In this document: positions 45,096-58,697 of the stretch, piece after piece
Position numbering within the stretch: the stretch's first letter is position 1
Layout: each line of letters starts with the position of its first letter
From: Lunularia cruciata
Taxonomy: Eukaryota > Streptophyta > Marchantiopsida > Lunulariales > Lunulariaceae
NCBI GenBank assembly: GCA_948567375.1
Contig: OX419761.1
Coordinates: 6,822,501 to 6,886,500 of the forward strand
DNA: 64,000 bases
Direction: 5' to 3'
Position numbers and translations under genes: made by a program
The notes under the pieces: generated by a model
Told to the model about the DNA's origin: nothing
Seen by the model: only the letters and a program-made list of their open reading frames with translations
Database searches by the model: none

Positions 45096-45971
45096 ATGGA
45101 TCCAAGAATGCGCCAGACGCTGGTGCTGATGAAGGGGCATCCGGGATGCGGTAAGTCCACTATATCTAGAGCTTTAGCTCGCGCTTTGCGTTGCCCGGTA
45201 GTAGACAAGGACGATATTCGAGATGCTACACTGTGCTTAGAAGCAGAAGACAAGCCAGCACCTCCGGCGCCAACAGTTCTCAACAAGTTGTCTTACGACG
45301 TGATGTGGAGAATAGTCGAAACCCAGTTGGAAATCGGTCTCAACGTTATTGTAGATTGTCCACTGGCACGGGTTTCTCTTTTCCAAATCGCCAAGCGTCT
45401 GGCGAAACTTTACGATTGCAAATTGGTGATTGTGGAGTGCGTTGCGAACGACTCTGAGGAGTGGAAGCGTAGACTCGAAGCCCGGGCTAAAGCTCAGGCT
45501 AAATATTCATTTCCTATCTTTGTGGACGAAACCTGCATACGAGATGTGGAGGATCAGTCATCGAAATCCCCTAACTTGGGAGAAGTACAGCTTATGATGC
45601 ACTCAGCATATGAGTCCTATTCCGGAGAAGATAATGGCTCTGATGGCGGACAAACCCACAAAATTGAGCAACTCGTTTACACAAAGAGAGAAGAAAGAGG
45701 GCCAGAAAAGGATGCTGGTGTGAATATGGAGTCCTTAACGTCCAGTGGAGAAGAAAATTTGCTGAGAAAAGGGCATAAGCCATCGCTTTGGGAGGATGTG
45801 GAGAAACTCTTGCTAGGGTATGCTAATTGTTATGAATATGATACGGGGTTGGCCAGGAAAATAGTGGTGGATACCACGTCGTTGTCGACCAAAGCTGCAG
45901 TCGATGGTATATGCGACTGGCTAAGATGTCTTCACGAAACCAGCGTAGATGATGTTCCGATCTTGCGATGA
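45096..45971 (+). CDS. P-loop NTPase, kinase-like (AAA_33 type), 291 aa
   Basis: This is a single exon from ATG at 45096; the same frame is closed by TAA at 45075. Residues 14-22 form a Walker A P-loop (GHPGCGKST). DKDDIRD (about 37-43) follows, as in small-molecule kinases of the AAA_33 / zeta-like fold, then a NVIVDCPLA strand (about 90) that could be Walker B, and a lid-like segment with RRLEAR (about 135). The middle (about 170-225) is acidic and variable. No transit peptide or membrane segment is seen. Plants have intronless proteins of this kind with undefined substrate, so I give no symbol. It is divergent to the lyase gene. Confidence 0.8.
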   Translation: MDPRMRQTLVLMKGHPGCGKSTISRALARALRCPVVDKDDIRDATLCLEAEDKPAPPAPTVLNKLSYDVMWRIVETQLEIGLNVIVDCPLARVSLFQIAKRLAKLYDCKLVIVECVANDSEEWKRRLEARAKAQAKYSFPIFVDETCIRDVEDQSSKSPNLGEVQLMMHSAYESYSGEDNGSDGGQTHKIEQLVYTKREERGPEKDAGVNMESLTSSGEENLLRKGHKPSLWEDVEKLLLGYANCYEYDTGLARKIVVDTTSLSTKAAVDGICDWLRCLHETSVDDVPILR

Positions 45972-46948
45972 ATATTGTTTCGTCGGGAGGTTAATTAGGT
46001 AGAAGATTAGACAGGTCAGAAAGAGATTAGAAAGTGACTACCGTACTCATAGCTTATCACTGCCATCCCCTGCACCTCAACGTTGTGGGAATACTGCAAA
46101 TTCAACCCAGTATTTGAAGCATGAAAAATGGCTCTAAATCTGGACAAAATTCTTATGTCCGGTCAAACCACTGCATCCTTTCAGGTCAGGTCTTTCTTAC
46201 CACCATAGTCAAAATACCGTAGATTGATTTGTCCGAAGTTGTGTGCATAACTGTGAGGTCGATTGCTGTTACTGATTGCATGGCAATTCGGACTATGAAC
46301 AGCCCTTTCTTTCTTGTTCTTGTGAGTACCTTCCACTGAATTAGAGTCGGCCTCGATCCAAGATCGTGATGATTCTGATGCGATTGTTAGGATTCTGCAC
46401 GTTAAACTATAGGAAACGTCTAGTGCTGTACCTTCATCTTCTTGTTTGATAACTCGGCCCCGATTCAAGATCTTGATAGGATATGATGCAACTTGTAAGT
46501 TTCTAGGCGCTGAACTACAGAAAGTCTACCCCTTCCCTACTCTTCTGGTGTGTACGTAAACTCTCTTGGCTGAAACTTTACTCACGATTCTAACAATTTT
46601 TTATGCAGGTGCTAAGATCCTGAGCTCTAAACTACAAAATTTGCCCGACCTCCGTCTTCTGATCTGTATTTGCTCCTAATCAAATCCTCTATTCAAGATT
46701 CCGTAACTGGGTTGCTGCGACCCTCGGTTCTGGATCCCGAAAATTGTTACGATTCCGTAAGTGAAACTACATATACATCTATTATAGATTTACATTACTT
46801 CGAGTAGAAACACACCAAATCTGATGTTGCACGATTGCAGTCTGATGCTCTCAGGAAGACTACGAAGGCCCTCTAGACCTTGAAACAGAGACAAATCCGG
46901 GTGGTGCTCCCATGCTAGCTTGCACTGCCAACTACCCTATGTGAGAAG
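45972..46948 (+). repeat. Intergenic with diverged ~110-bp tandem units
   Basis: Three diverged units recur, marked by AACTATAGGAAACG (about 46408), AACTACAGAAAG (about 46513) and AACTACAAAATTTG (about 46632), each followed by CT-rich text ending in TCTTCT. I see no coding sequence. Confidence 0.4.
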
Positions 46949-47010
46949 AAAGGCGACGCACATACGATAGCCAAAGGATGGAGAGACCCCATAAAGCCGT
47001 ACAAGGATAA
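46949..47010 (-). repeat. Copy of the dispersed tail module
   Basis: On minus it reads CTTGTACGGCTTTATGGGG, then a CCATCC mark, then GCGTCGCCTTT, in the same order as the tail repeats at 33812-34030. No RT-element body is visible upstream (to the right). Confidence 0.6.
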
Positions 47011-48667
47011 AACCAAATCTACGTGAAGAAGACAAACAACCAAATCTCGTACAGTGACTTTTCTGAACAAACTTTCATAGACCGACAATTCCTATGTGCC
47101 ATACTGTACTGCGTCTTGTGAAGATCCCGCACGCCGCAGTTCGCTTGAAGACAGTGCCAACTGATGCTCAGAATATATGTGGACTCGTTTTGTAAAATCT
47201 TGGCACCTGATTGTTGTGTCTTCGTCTTCTCATAAAGCCTTGATATCCGGTCAAAGTAACTCTTGGAATGACTGTAATTGGTCTCGTTGTACCCGATACT
47301 GAGCTTATTGCTTGTCTTGTAAGGTACATCCATACGTACAGAAGGTAGTGTCTCTGTGATCCCCTTCCGCCATGTTGTTACCAGGCTATGAGGTTCCGAT
47401 TTAGTTCTACAATTTCTTCAAACCGGGGTGTAGGTTTCTTCTCTGCACATGCACGAACTTTAGTCCTCCACTTCCCGCATGTAAAATTTTGAGGTACAAC
47501 TTCAACTTCTCTTGAGGTTCTGTCATGTGGGTGGTGCTTTATCTGGAGGTTTCTGTGGTAGACTTCTTTTCACTGTAGGAGTCTAAGAAGTATTCTGGAC
47601 ATGAACGCTTTATTATTTCTACTCTGTCGGGAATGTAAAATCGATTGAGATCTCGTCAGTGACCCCTGTGGCCACGGGGAACCTCTCATGCGATGAAATT
47701 TGGGATACTTCATGATTTTCTGAGCTAACTTTTTCAAGAGATTGCTGTTCTAAGATTTCTATTTCTTAAGAGATTTCTGTTCTCAACTTCAGAAACAAGT
47801 GATTACTTCTGATTTAAGATACTGGACTTTCTCCTACAGCGTAGTGGTTCTGACCTATTTCTGAGAACCTTTTCCAAAACTTCTTCCCGCTGGTCATGAT
47901 AACGTCACACGATCGAAGATAAATTGCTATCAGTTGCGCACTGCTTTCTGTGATTTTTGTGCAAGTCAATCCGATCGAGCGACCAGCTTCTGCAAGATCT
48001 GCCACGTCACTCATCTGCTATCAATCAACTTCGTAATTTAGGCCGCAGTTTGCCTGCAGATTGTCTTATTTCGTGACAAACTAGACATTGTGCTCAGACT
48101 CTCAATCATCCTTCAATCACGGCACGAACTCTGTCCACATGGTGGCCTTGTCCGACCAATAAATGAGTGTCAAGGTCGAAACCGGTGAGCTGATGGTTCA
48201 CTTCTGTTGCAATTTACCGGAAAACACTCCATCAAGAGCATCACTTCCCAACAGCATATTATATCAATGATCACTTGTAGCTGATCACATCATCATAATC
48301 ATCATCATCTCCGACTAGGACGTGACATTGCGGTGTCTATGCGGTTTCGAGTTTGTTAGAAATCATGGAGGACGTGTCCCTTATTTCATTTATCACATTT
48401 CTAGACACCGTACCGTATGTTACTTGCAATCAAGCAAGAAATATTTTAGAAGCATCAATTATGCACAGGACTTTGTGATTCAATCAGGCAAGGAATCATT
48501 CGAAGCAGGACCTTGTCTATTAATCCCCTGATGCAATCAATCTCATTACATCCAGTTCACGAGTAAAACAGTGGACAGTAAGATTGCAACTGGTGAATCC
48601 GTTGCACGTTATTATGACCTCACTTCTTCTACCGAGGAAGGTCGAGCAATAAACCCCTCTCTCGTGA
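47011..48667. other. Intergenic, no supported gene
   Basis: Short open frames (for example 47019-47333 minus and 48322-48531 plus) lack motifs. I see no RNA gene. Confidence 0.45.
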
Positions 48668-48738
48668 TGTCATGACCCGGCCCGCGATTACAGTCGACGA
48701 CCGTGATATGGTGACCCGGCCCGTGATTGCAGTCGACT
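48668..48738 (+). repeat. Tandem direct repeat, about 40 bp
   Basis: Two units share TGACCCGGCCCG, a GATTRCAGTCGAC part and a short spacer, beginning near 48673 and 48711. Confidence 0.75.
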
Positions 48739-49608
48739 CTCTCTAATTGTTAGTGCTCGGGAGTATAACTCATTAAGTAAAAGTTGAAGAAATTCGAGAG
48801 AATATTAGTTTTACCATACAATATATTTCTAAGAACTTCAGTGATCTATTCAATTTTATCATTTTTTTATAGTCAAGGTTCTGATACTATAACTACACTG
48901 TTTTAATAGGTAACTGACTCCTTGATGGAAAAACTCTTTTTGAAACTGAAGTTGAATCTCAGTGAAGTGTAGATTGGTGTTACTATTATTATTATCTCCC
49001 CAAACCTACTGAATATAATCTCAAGTGAAATTCTATAATAGCAAGTCATGGTATTTCCCTTAACTCAAATTATTGCTCGGGAGGTTCACTTTGCCCCCAC
49101 AATGAGTTATTTTTTGAAGAGTGGCTGATAATATACATTCATGGATAGACTAGCCCCTCTATTCTATCAAGGACAACCTGCTTTCTCATCGGTTGAGATT
49201 ACTTTAACAATTGGACCATGGCAAATAATTAAATGACCATATTCTTAGTATTATCATGTATGTGTAGTTCTCTCCCATGGTTCAATGAAGTAAAATGATT
49301 GCACCTCAAGGAAAAGGATAGCACCATTAAGGAAGGTACCAAGAAAATACTCTGGTGTTTGTTAATGTTTAGATAATTTTGAAATTTTTTATTACTTTTA
49401 AATATTCTACACGTAACCACCACCACCTTTAGGGGACTTTATTAACTCGGGGTAAGTCTTCATAAAAAAAAAAGGCATAATTTCGTAACGGATTTTCATT
49501 GTCCCAGATACGAAATAATAACTTGTAGAGATACGGGAATTCTTACTGAACTAGATAACATTTAGAGAAATAACGACTAAAGAAGAAACCTTTAGAGAGA
49601 GTCGACTG
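48730..49608. mobile_element. Possible MITE-like element with 17-bp inverted repeats
   Basis: CAGTCGACTCTCTCTAA at 48730-48746 is perfectly inverted at 49592-49608. The 0.88 kb between is AT-rich and non-coding. I found no matching target duplication, so the mobile origin is only a suggestion. Confidence 0.35.
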
Positions 49609-52460
49609 TACTGTCATCACTTTGTGCTTTGTGTGCGTCGGTGTCACAGAAAAGCTGAGCAACCCTCTTGAGACATAAATATTATAGAACATTCTCAAGG
49701 CACGTTGCAAACACACGTTCTATCACACTGCTCAATCTCCCCAATCTCCGTCGAAAGCAGAGACGATCTTCCCCTCAGTTTAAAAAGTCAGAGAGATTGA
49801 GACTGAGATTGAGAGAGAGAGATTAAGCAACACCGTGCACTGACAGACAAACAAACAGTGCCTGGAGGATGGGGCCTCTTTACATCAGAAGGAAGCGCTT
49901 CCGGCGGTCAGTCAGTCAATAGCAGATAAGGTTTACGCGTCCTTACAAGTTGGCCCCGATTCCGACATAGGTTTTCCTTAGGCATTAGATCTACCACTGA
50001 CGAAATCGTGAAGGTACTATCCCGTGGTTGAGACCTTTGACCGTTCTCACCTTCACCTTCCCTGTCATCAACGAACAGTGGGTTTTAGAGAAGCCCTCTG
50101 CAGAATAATCATTAATGTTTCTCTTCTGCAACTTACAGCTTGTGGCTGGCTGGATTGCATCGGGTCACTCCAAGTGCAAAAGGGAAATAGAAGAAGAAGA
50201 TTGATTGAGTAATTCGTTGCAGTTTTTAACTCAAACATTCTTCCCTTGTCGAGTGTTTAGATCCACATTTAAACATTCTTTTGCCTTAAACTGAACTGCA
50301 GTTGCAATTTTATTAACTATTTGCACGGCTCAAAACGTGATCAACTGTATTCTTCCCTCTGAGCTGACTGAGAACCTAAAATTTGTAACTCACTGATACA
50401 TAACAGAACAGTGCTTGGTGGCACATCTGTTGCAGAATGGAGAAGTCGTGTAGAAGTGACGACCACTAAGGAGTTACACTGCATAACAAAGCATAGTGTT
50501 TGGCGGTACATATGTTGCACAGTAGGGAAGCTCAGGAAGAAATTACAGCGCGTAGCGGGCCTCACTCCTCAGGCAAATAGATGGGAACTGCTGACTTCTG
50601 TCGATGTAGGAATAAGCAGAGTTATTGTGTGCTCAAAGTCTGACCAAACAGCGTTCTTCTACACAATATTAACATCTGAATGAGTGTATAACATACTCCG
50701 AGGATAATGTCCTGGCTTCCCGACAGAGAATCAACTGATCCACTGCAATCATACCAAATGTGGAACTAAAAGCTCCTGTGTCCGGGTAAGTATTCATTGC
50801 CTACTCGGTTCTTTTATTGAGGCACTCATCTATCTGCCTTATCACACTTTTCTTTCCTATCAGTGTGACAACACCCTCGTATTTGAGTGAACAGATTTAT
50901 CTTACCCGTCTGCAGGATTGCCAGACTCTTCCACCAGGTGGGTAGATTTGCCAGACTATTCCGCCATCCACTTGTTTAGAATGTCTAGCGACAATCGATT
51001 GCTAGACGATCACTCAATGGTCTAACATTTGTGGAGCACGATATAACCATTGTCTGAATGAGCAAATTTCTAATCTTAAGAGCAAACTGTCCGGAGAGAC
51101 TCAAGGTTCAATGCCATACTTGATCATCAAAGTAGGTAAAGAAAATAATCGAAATGTGTTTTAATGTCGTGGAACTCACCGAAACTCTAAGACTAATCAT
51201 CCGTATTTATTCAATACCGGTATTTCTTCTGCTTGAATGCTCCGCATAACCGCGTTTACTTCTTTACGATCAAATCATGGCCCGAGGAGAATTTCCGCCT
51301 CCAATCACTACACAGAATTGTATTACCAAATGAAGTGGATACTGGGCATGAAGTTTTATTCTCTCATCATGGAGAGAGAATCCCAAAAAGATATCCCTCT
51401 TTGAAATTAATCTCTGTCCATGTGCAAGATACCCAAAGTGCAGCTTCTCCAGAACGCGGAAGCATCACCAGTGAATATAAAAGCGGGGACCACCCCTACA
51501 GTATCACCAGTGTGGTAGCTACATCATCAGACTCTTCACCTCTAATCTCATGATTTCTCAATACTGCAGTTATGTAGTTGCATAATTATATATCTATCTC
51601 CAGCATTATACGTGCCCCAACCCCCTCTCTCTATGTATAGTAGACTACGGCACCGCTAAGACTACGCAGGCTCTCTCAGAAAATCTCCAAAAAGAAGCAA
51701 GTAGATCAGAGATTGAGGAATAACTTTAACGCTCGAAATTGAATACTGTCCTCCGGGATTTTCTGGCGGAGCTCTGCTTATCATCTTTCGCTTTCCATTA
51801 CTTTTTGTTGCTCGTTCTTGCACTCCCTTGCCACTCAGGGATGGAAGGAAAGCACGGCGCACTAGGGCGGAATAGCCAATTTTGGACGTGGGGCATGAAG
51901 AAACATGGGAATCAGCATTCATGATCCGATTTAATGGAGATGACATAGCCCATCGATGGGCATTGCTTGCTACGATTTGGCTCAGCTCATCTCAGCCTCC
52001 ATCGTAAGGACGAAATGGCACAAAGAACGTACAATACAGTATTATCGGGGAAGGTGCTATGAATCTAGTTGCTGCTTTTGACTGCACCCACACAAACAGA
52101 AGTCCTTGATATGGCAGACAAGAACTACTGTACTTGACTTCAGACATGTCTTGTCATTTTCTTCATAAAAGGTTGAGAAGTCATAAGAAAACTACAAAGA
52201 AAGGAACCAATCCGTACTTACACATGCGCTTTCATAAGCTTTAAGATACATGTACTAAACAGTACTGCATATACTGCCTGGATGAGACTAGCCCCCACCA
52301 GAAAACACGACGCGAATGTTAGGGGGACAAGTGGTGTCTGCTCGTGATACACCTCATCAAAATTGAGATCTCCAAAAGACACGCAAAATTCGACAAGTAA
52401 CTATGGTGTCAAAAGTACCAATAGATATTTTGCTTCCTGAAGAACTGAAAGTCTTACCGG
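49609..52460. other. Intergenic, no supported gene
   Basis: It contains a purine-rich GA stretch at about 49793-49826 and an imperfect direct repeat (50405-50443 and 50492-50530). Open frames such as 51233-51553 have no ATG at their start and no motif. Confidence 0.45.
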
Positions 52461-52462
52461 GT

Positions 52463-52509
52463 TATATTCCGCTTGAAGGTTGGTTGGTATATTCCGCTTG
52501 AAGGTTCAT
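52463..52509 (+). repeat. 24-bp tandem repeat, two units
   Basis: ATATTCCGCTTGAAGGTT occurs twice, 24 bp apart. Confidence 0.7.
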
Positions 52510-55056
52510 CAATTATTCTATAGGTTGAATTTACACATGGAGATGTGGGATATCAAAATCAGGTAGCGCTTCGGCCCTTGCAAAGAGCCGTTATAAGACC
52601 AGATTTATCAATGCTCTCTTCACATACTCGTGATTATCACTACAGTTGTTTGTCGAGAGGGCAAATATGAAGAACATAGTCTCTCTAGAAGCTCTAAGCA
52701 CATTAAACTTTGGTTATTAGCTTTGCTTATTTTTAGGTGTTACGAGGAGTTTTAATGTCAGCTAGTCACATGGGATTTTTTGATATTTAGGTAACTAGCT
52801 TAGATACCTAAGCTATATATCTATTGAATCCGATGAGTTTTAGGACTATGCAAGTGGACTTGAGGCGATAGAATATAAGATTGATATATCAACGTGGTTG
52901 ACATGCCATAAGACATAAATTGTGAGGTTGATTATTCCAAATTTTGGGAAGATAAGGAAGTTGGTGATGATTATTGGCCTGATTGTCACGGAGATATCTT
53001 TATGAAGGAGTGAATTCGTGTTATATTACAGCTGGTTTAGAGATAGTTTTTCATACGGGAGATGAGGGTGGGGCTGAGATTGCAGATCATGTTCAATTTG
53101 AAATTAGAGGTGAGATAATGCTTCCAATCAAAACCCAGATTGAGATAGTTATTGAAGCTAAATTGCAATTGTGATTGGATTTGAGAGTGGTGATCTCTAT
53201 CGGTTACAGATAGGCCCCCTTTCTTATCTTTCTCTTGTTTTTGTTGTTTGTTCTTTTTTTTCTCTCTCCTTAAAAAAAAAAATTTTACATTATTTTACAT
53301 ATTATTCCCTATCTATTATCTGCATGACGTCTTTTTTTAATATAATTGGAGATTCTTAGAGTAGTTGTAATGTTTAGGATGCTTCTTTTTTGTTCTTGGA
53401 CATGGAGATCTAGGAGTGCTACTATAAATGCTAATCCTTATCCAGTACTTCATACTACTTAGATGCAATTAGAGAGATCCAATCTCTTCAATGAATGCAT
53501 ACCTTTAGCTATTCAAGGTCATCTCGATGAAGTCTCTTTTTCATATAGTGCTTCTACCTCCTCAAATATTGGACTTTTATGTCATGGAAGCTCATATTTT
53601 GTAGTTCACACACGTTGCATTGCATTGCACCAAACAAATGATGTTAGTATGTCTAACACCAGCCAATGATATACTAGAGTAGTTCAAGGTCTAAGTCACT
53701 TTCTCAAGGTCAATGATTCAGATCAACTGCTACTCACTAGTCACTTCCTAACAAGAGCAAGTCTTTATGACTTCAGACAAACTACATTGATAGTCAAAGT
53801 TCCTTATATTGTGACCCTCTCACTTAATGGCACAACTGTCCATGTGTTCTATTTGGCTTACATCTCTTGGTTAGTACCTAATCCTTCAACACTGCCTCTA
53901 GCCTCCATATCGTGTCTCTTCAAGCACTTGCCAAAAAGTTAGTAAGGTTAGGTTCTTCTCTCATGTCTCTTTAGGTATCCTTTCTTTGGTGTATTTTTTG
54001 TCTATGCTAAGACTCCATCTTTTAGTCTTTTAAATTACACCCCAACTGTACCCTAGTAAAATTTTGTTTTGTGGCCTTCCACTCATAGAATAGTGTCAAA
54101 ATTAGACTTGTTTTGAACCTCCAACCAAATAATTTTCAATGAATCATTACTCCTTCTCAAAAAGGACCAAATCTTGAGTAAGTCAAGATTTATTTTTATT
54201 TTTTGGTGCATTCCTTGTTTTGCTCTCATCTTGGTCATGATTCTAGTGCATTTTTGCCTTGGTATTTTCTTGCTTTCCATTAGTGGTACTTGGCTAGTGG
54301 CAACATTTTGGCACATTGCCTTGTGGTACCAATTAATAGTCCTCGGTGGCATTCAAGCCTTATTGTCCTAACTTACTATGTCTTGTTGCTCTACATTAGC
54401 ATTAACTTTGTGGTTCCTTAAAATTTAATATTAGTGTTACTTGGTCATAACTTCTAAAGTGTATAGCCATTCTTGTGGTTCTTGCTCTTGTAAGAAGTGT
54501 CTTTAGAAGAGCCTTTCAAACTTAACTTCTAACCTTCACATGGTTATCTAAATAAGTTTTTATCTTAGATTTGGAAACTTTAAGGTTCTTTTTGTTCTTT
54601 TTTGCTAAAGTAAGATATAAGGGTTATGAAAATTCATTCATCACATATTTTTCACTTACCAAACTCGTTACTTGTTAATGCTTATATAGAATATCCTAAA
54701 TTTCTTGCCACATCCATACTTACTCCTACTATTATAGTCCCTTGTCTTATCCTTGATCTTACCAAAATACCACACTCCTTAGCTTGTATTCTTCTATCAA
54801 TACCCACCCTTCTAGTAAATTCATATATTCCACCTCATCATTTTCTTATATAATCTTGCTTAGGTTAACCTTTGGTGGGAGTTGATTTAGCACAAAATAG
54901 AAAAAGATTTAGATACATATAGATAAGACCAAAGGGACCTCGACTTCCAAGTGTCTATATATACATGAGTCCTTTTTATTCAAGCTCCCTTGGACTCTTA
55001 ATTATGGTTATAATTTCTTGATCCTTTTCAAGCTTTTCTTCTTGGATTACCTAAAA

Positions 55057-55125
<69 letters not shown>

Positions 55126-57974
55126 AAAGATCCTTATGCATTTGCATCATATAGTACGTTCTATGCTCTCTACACTACTATGAGCTATTCTTTTAAATGA
55201 TCATGGGAGACTCTTGGACCTTATTAGTCCTCTTCTATAATAGACCTTATGATTTCCAGCTCATGGAGGTACATCATCAAGAAATAGCCTCTAGGATTCA
55301 GAGGTTGTTTTTGCAAGTGGATTCCTCATCCTTACAAGATGAGTATATTACACAAGCTCAAGCAACAACTAATAGACTTGCAAAGTCTCTCAAATCCCAT
55401 ACCCTACCAAATCTCTATCCCCTTACCACTTATGTCCTTCCTTCCTTCTTTTTTGACTTCCACCTAATCAAGAAGGAATAGCTTATGAAATCTCTTTTCT
55501 CACACTTTACTCCTTTTTCCTTATTTCTTTGATAGTGGACTATCCAGATTTGGTTTCCAAGTACTTACGCAATTAGAAATACAAAATTGTATGATCTCTT
55601 CTTATTTGTATTTTGTCAACGTATTGCTTCTAGTCTAGTGCTACCTAAAGTTTCCTTCTTTCTTTGATAGTGGACCATCCAAATTTGGTTAATAAGTACT
55701 TAAGCAATTAGAAATATAGAATTTTATATTCTTCTCTTATTTTTCATTTTGTCATTTTAGTGCTTCTAATCTAGTGCAACCTAAAGTTGCATGTTTGCTT
55801 GGTGACTTTATCTTCTTTGCTTATTCAAAGAAGATCTTGTGGTTCATCTTTATTAGTGGATATGTTTTCCTACACTTAGTCTCACACATGCTTGTGTACT
55901 TTTGATATTCCCTCTCAAGATACTTATCACGATATAGGTTTTTTGGCAACTCTTGGTTATTATGAGATTATTATTATTGGCATTACAGCATTCTTTGATC
56001 TTTATCCTAATTGTATGATTTTCCTAAGTAAAAAAAGTTATATTAAGCATATCTCTCACCGAATAGAAGCCTCTAGGTAAGAGACATTTTATATATCATT
56101 TTCTTCAATGACAAGCAAGAGATATCTCTAGGTGATAGATTTTTTATGTATCATTTTTTACAAGGAAAAGCAAGTAAGTGTCAATTACTTTGAAGGATAA
56201 CCACTTGAAATAAATTCCGCATGTACTCCTTGAATCTCTCATTCTTTTCCTCAAATCACTTGTTTTCTCTCTAATTCCAAAGCACCTCCAAAATTCCCAT
56301 AAGAAAAGACTTTGCCAATGTCAAACATAGAAGGTAATTTCCTCATTCTCACAAAAAGACTCTCTAAAGTTAGAGGTTCCTCCAAGATCAACACCACAAT
56401 AACTGTACTTTCAAGTAGAGAAATAACACTCTTTACTCAGCAAATATAGGTAGTACTTGTTCCGTTGATAGACTCCAAGCTCCAAGCTTATACTCCAAGC
56501 TCCAAGTGTACTCTTTCCCTCCTAAGCTCCTCCTAAACTCACTAAAGTTACCACAAAAGTCTATTAATAACTTGGTAAAATTGCTCTTTTACCTAAATTG
56601 CACTATAAGGAAATCCTAGGTTAATTGCCATCATATGTGTTATTAATTTCACATACTTCCTATTAGAAGCTTAAATATTCTTTAGAAATCTATACTCCTT
56701 TATTCATGAAAATTATGATATGTTATAAGGTCAAGTCAATCTATACTCTTTTATTCATGAAAATTATGGTATATTATAAGCTCAATGTACCTAACTCATT
56801 CAAGCAAATAATCTTTTAACATCTCTTCTATACAAAGTCAATTTCACTATACAAAGACCAAGATGGAGATTTCACTACAATACAATTTGATATCAAATAA
56901 GTTACAAGGTTTAACTAACAGAAAAAATTCTTAAGATGTTATCCCACTAGTATAATCCCATTTAAAATACACTAGGAACCTAGTGTGTATCCAAAAATTA
57001 AAAATTAGATCTTTTACCTTATTTAACCATACCAAAGTAGTTAGAGATACCTATAGCTTAGTGTTTACTAAACTTACCTCGTTATAACTAACTCAAAACC
57101 ACCAAAATACTAATAACTAATGTGCACCTTGTGCACCTTACAATCCAAATGGATATTTTGAAGGCTTTGAATACAATTTCTTGATTTGGGTCATTTTATA
57201 TGTATTTCTATGACATGAAGTAATTTTTTCCTGTATTTATTTCTCTTTGATCCCATTTGTGAATTTCCTAAGACATAAATTCACCTCTATAGCAATAATA
57301 TTACATGGTATTACATAAAAAAAATGTATGTTTGCCAAGTGTACCTACCAAGGAGTTCCTTTATGTATGCATTTATCTTCTATAACTTGCTATATTGCTT
57401 TAAGAGAGGCCATAGTTGCTTGTCCATCATGTCACTTCTCTTCACTTTGAGATGATACCAATGTATTTTGGGACCTTTGGTAGAATATATAAGCAATAGT
57501 CACTCCTTGGCCTTCCTTCTAGGTTTCCAATTTCCATTAGGAGGCTTGAGTGATTTAAGCTCCCTTATAAAAGCAGCCAATTTTTGTAGATCTTCATCTC
57601 TAACACCTTAGTCCATACTATACAACATAGCTCATGCTCATTTACTTCTCCACTTGGGGAATCCATAGGTGGTTTATTCTAGTTTGACAAAAATTTATAT
57701 CCCTAGAATCTCTTATAAATCATGTACATACACACTAATTGATGTATTTCTATCTCATCTATATTTATTTGATAGTATGATGCCTTATACTTTATTTATT
57801 TGCTAGTGCCAAGTATGTTCAACGCTCAAAATGAGTGGTGTGAGCTATAGATAGTTCTTCCTATAGTCTTAGGATGAAGTGGTCTCACGCAATAAGAGAC
57901 TATTGCAAGATCAAATTTTAGTAGTGTATGCTTTAGTAGCCTCCTTGTTAGTACATAGGTTCTTATAGCGTAGT
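52510..57974. other. AT-rich region, decayed, no supported gene
   Basis: The sequence is strongly AT-rich, unlike the gene island. A few open stretches read smoothly, for example 52983-53174, 54083-54352 (minus) and 55197-55481, but none carries a motif I can name. They may be transposon remnants. Confidence 0.4.
55060..55122. repeat. (TA)n microsatellite
   Basis: About 30 TA units, nearly uninterrupted. Confidence 0.95.
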
Positions 57975-58697
57975 TGTAATACCAATAGCTAGACGTATTA
58001 ACTAGAGATGAAAATTGGTTTGGTAACATCTGGAAGGATGTTATGTATAATGTGCTAGGTAGATTAGATAGAGGTGTAACCAAAAGAGTATTTCTACTAG
58101 TAGAGCAAGAGCCAAAAATAGCATAGAGTTGTACTTCCAAAAGCTAGACATATCATCCAGAGGTGAAAAATGGTTCAGTAACATCTAGAAGGATGTTATG
58201 TATAATGTGCTAGGTAGATTAGATAGAGGTGTCACCAAAAGAGGACTTTTACTAATAGGGTAGGAGCTAAAAATAGCTTAGAAATTTTAGAGGCCTAATC
58301 AAATGAATTAGGACTAAAAAATGTACAGATTCCACCTCCTCCACTCTCCCCCTAAATTTTGTCTCATTGAGTGCTTTCCAATGGTACCTTACCCACGCAA
58401 TTTGGAGATTCCTATAGGAAGATTCCCTAAAGATTCCCTTTGGTCAAAGATAGTTTGACCAACCAGATAAGATCAAAATAGACATGTCACCAATGCATGC
58501 AACTAATCTAAGGGTAGAGATTGCTTAATGTCACCCATCCATGTATCTGATCCAAGGATGGAGCTTCCTTCGAGAAAGTTCCCTTTGCTATATAACACAG
58601 CCAAGGTGCTCTTTTAGGGCATTGGAGGTTTGAGTGTGAAATTGTGCATTTCTTCTTCTGTGTTTCTCTTCAGGTCTCCTATCCTCAGAGGATTACA
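57975..58697 (+). mobile_element. Second solo LTR of family B
   Basis: It starts TGTAATACC and ends GAGGATTACA, and is similar along its length to 8367-9147. It shares the internal tandem duplication (units from about 57980 and 58140), the ACCTTACCCACG-like mid part and a CTATATAAC promoter box near 58590. No internal element or clear target duplication is seen. A TTCGAGAAAGTTC near 58568 is a perfect heat-shock-element trimer. Confidence 0.75.

Noticed and set aside
47019-48014. Short minus-strand frames as a gene
   Set aside because: There is no coherent exon chain, and stops and lack of motifs argue against it.
51233-51553. 106-residue plus-strand open frame
   Set aside because: It begins with TTG rather than ATG and has no domain or splice support.
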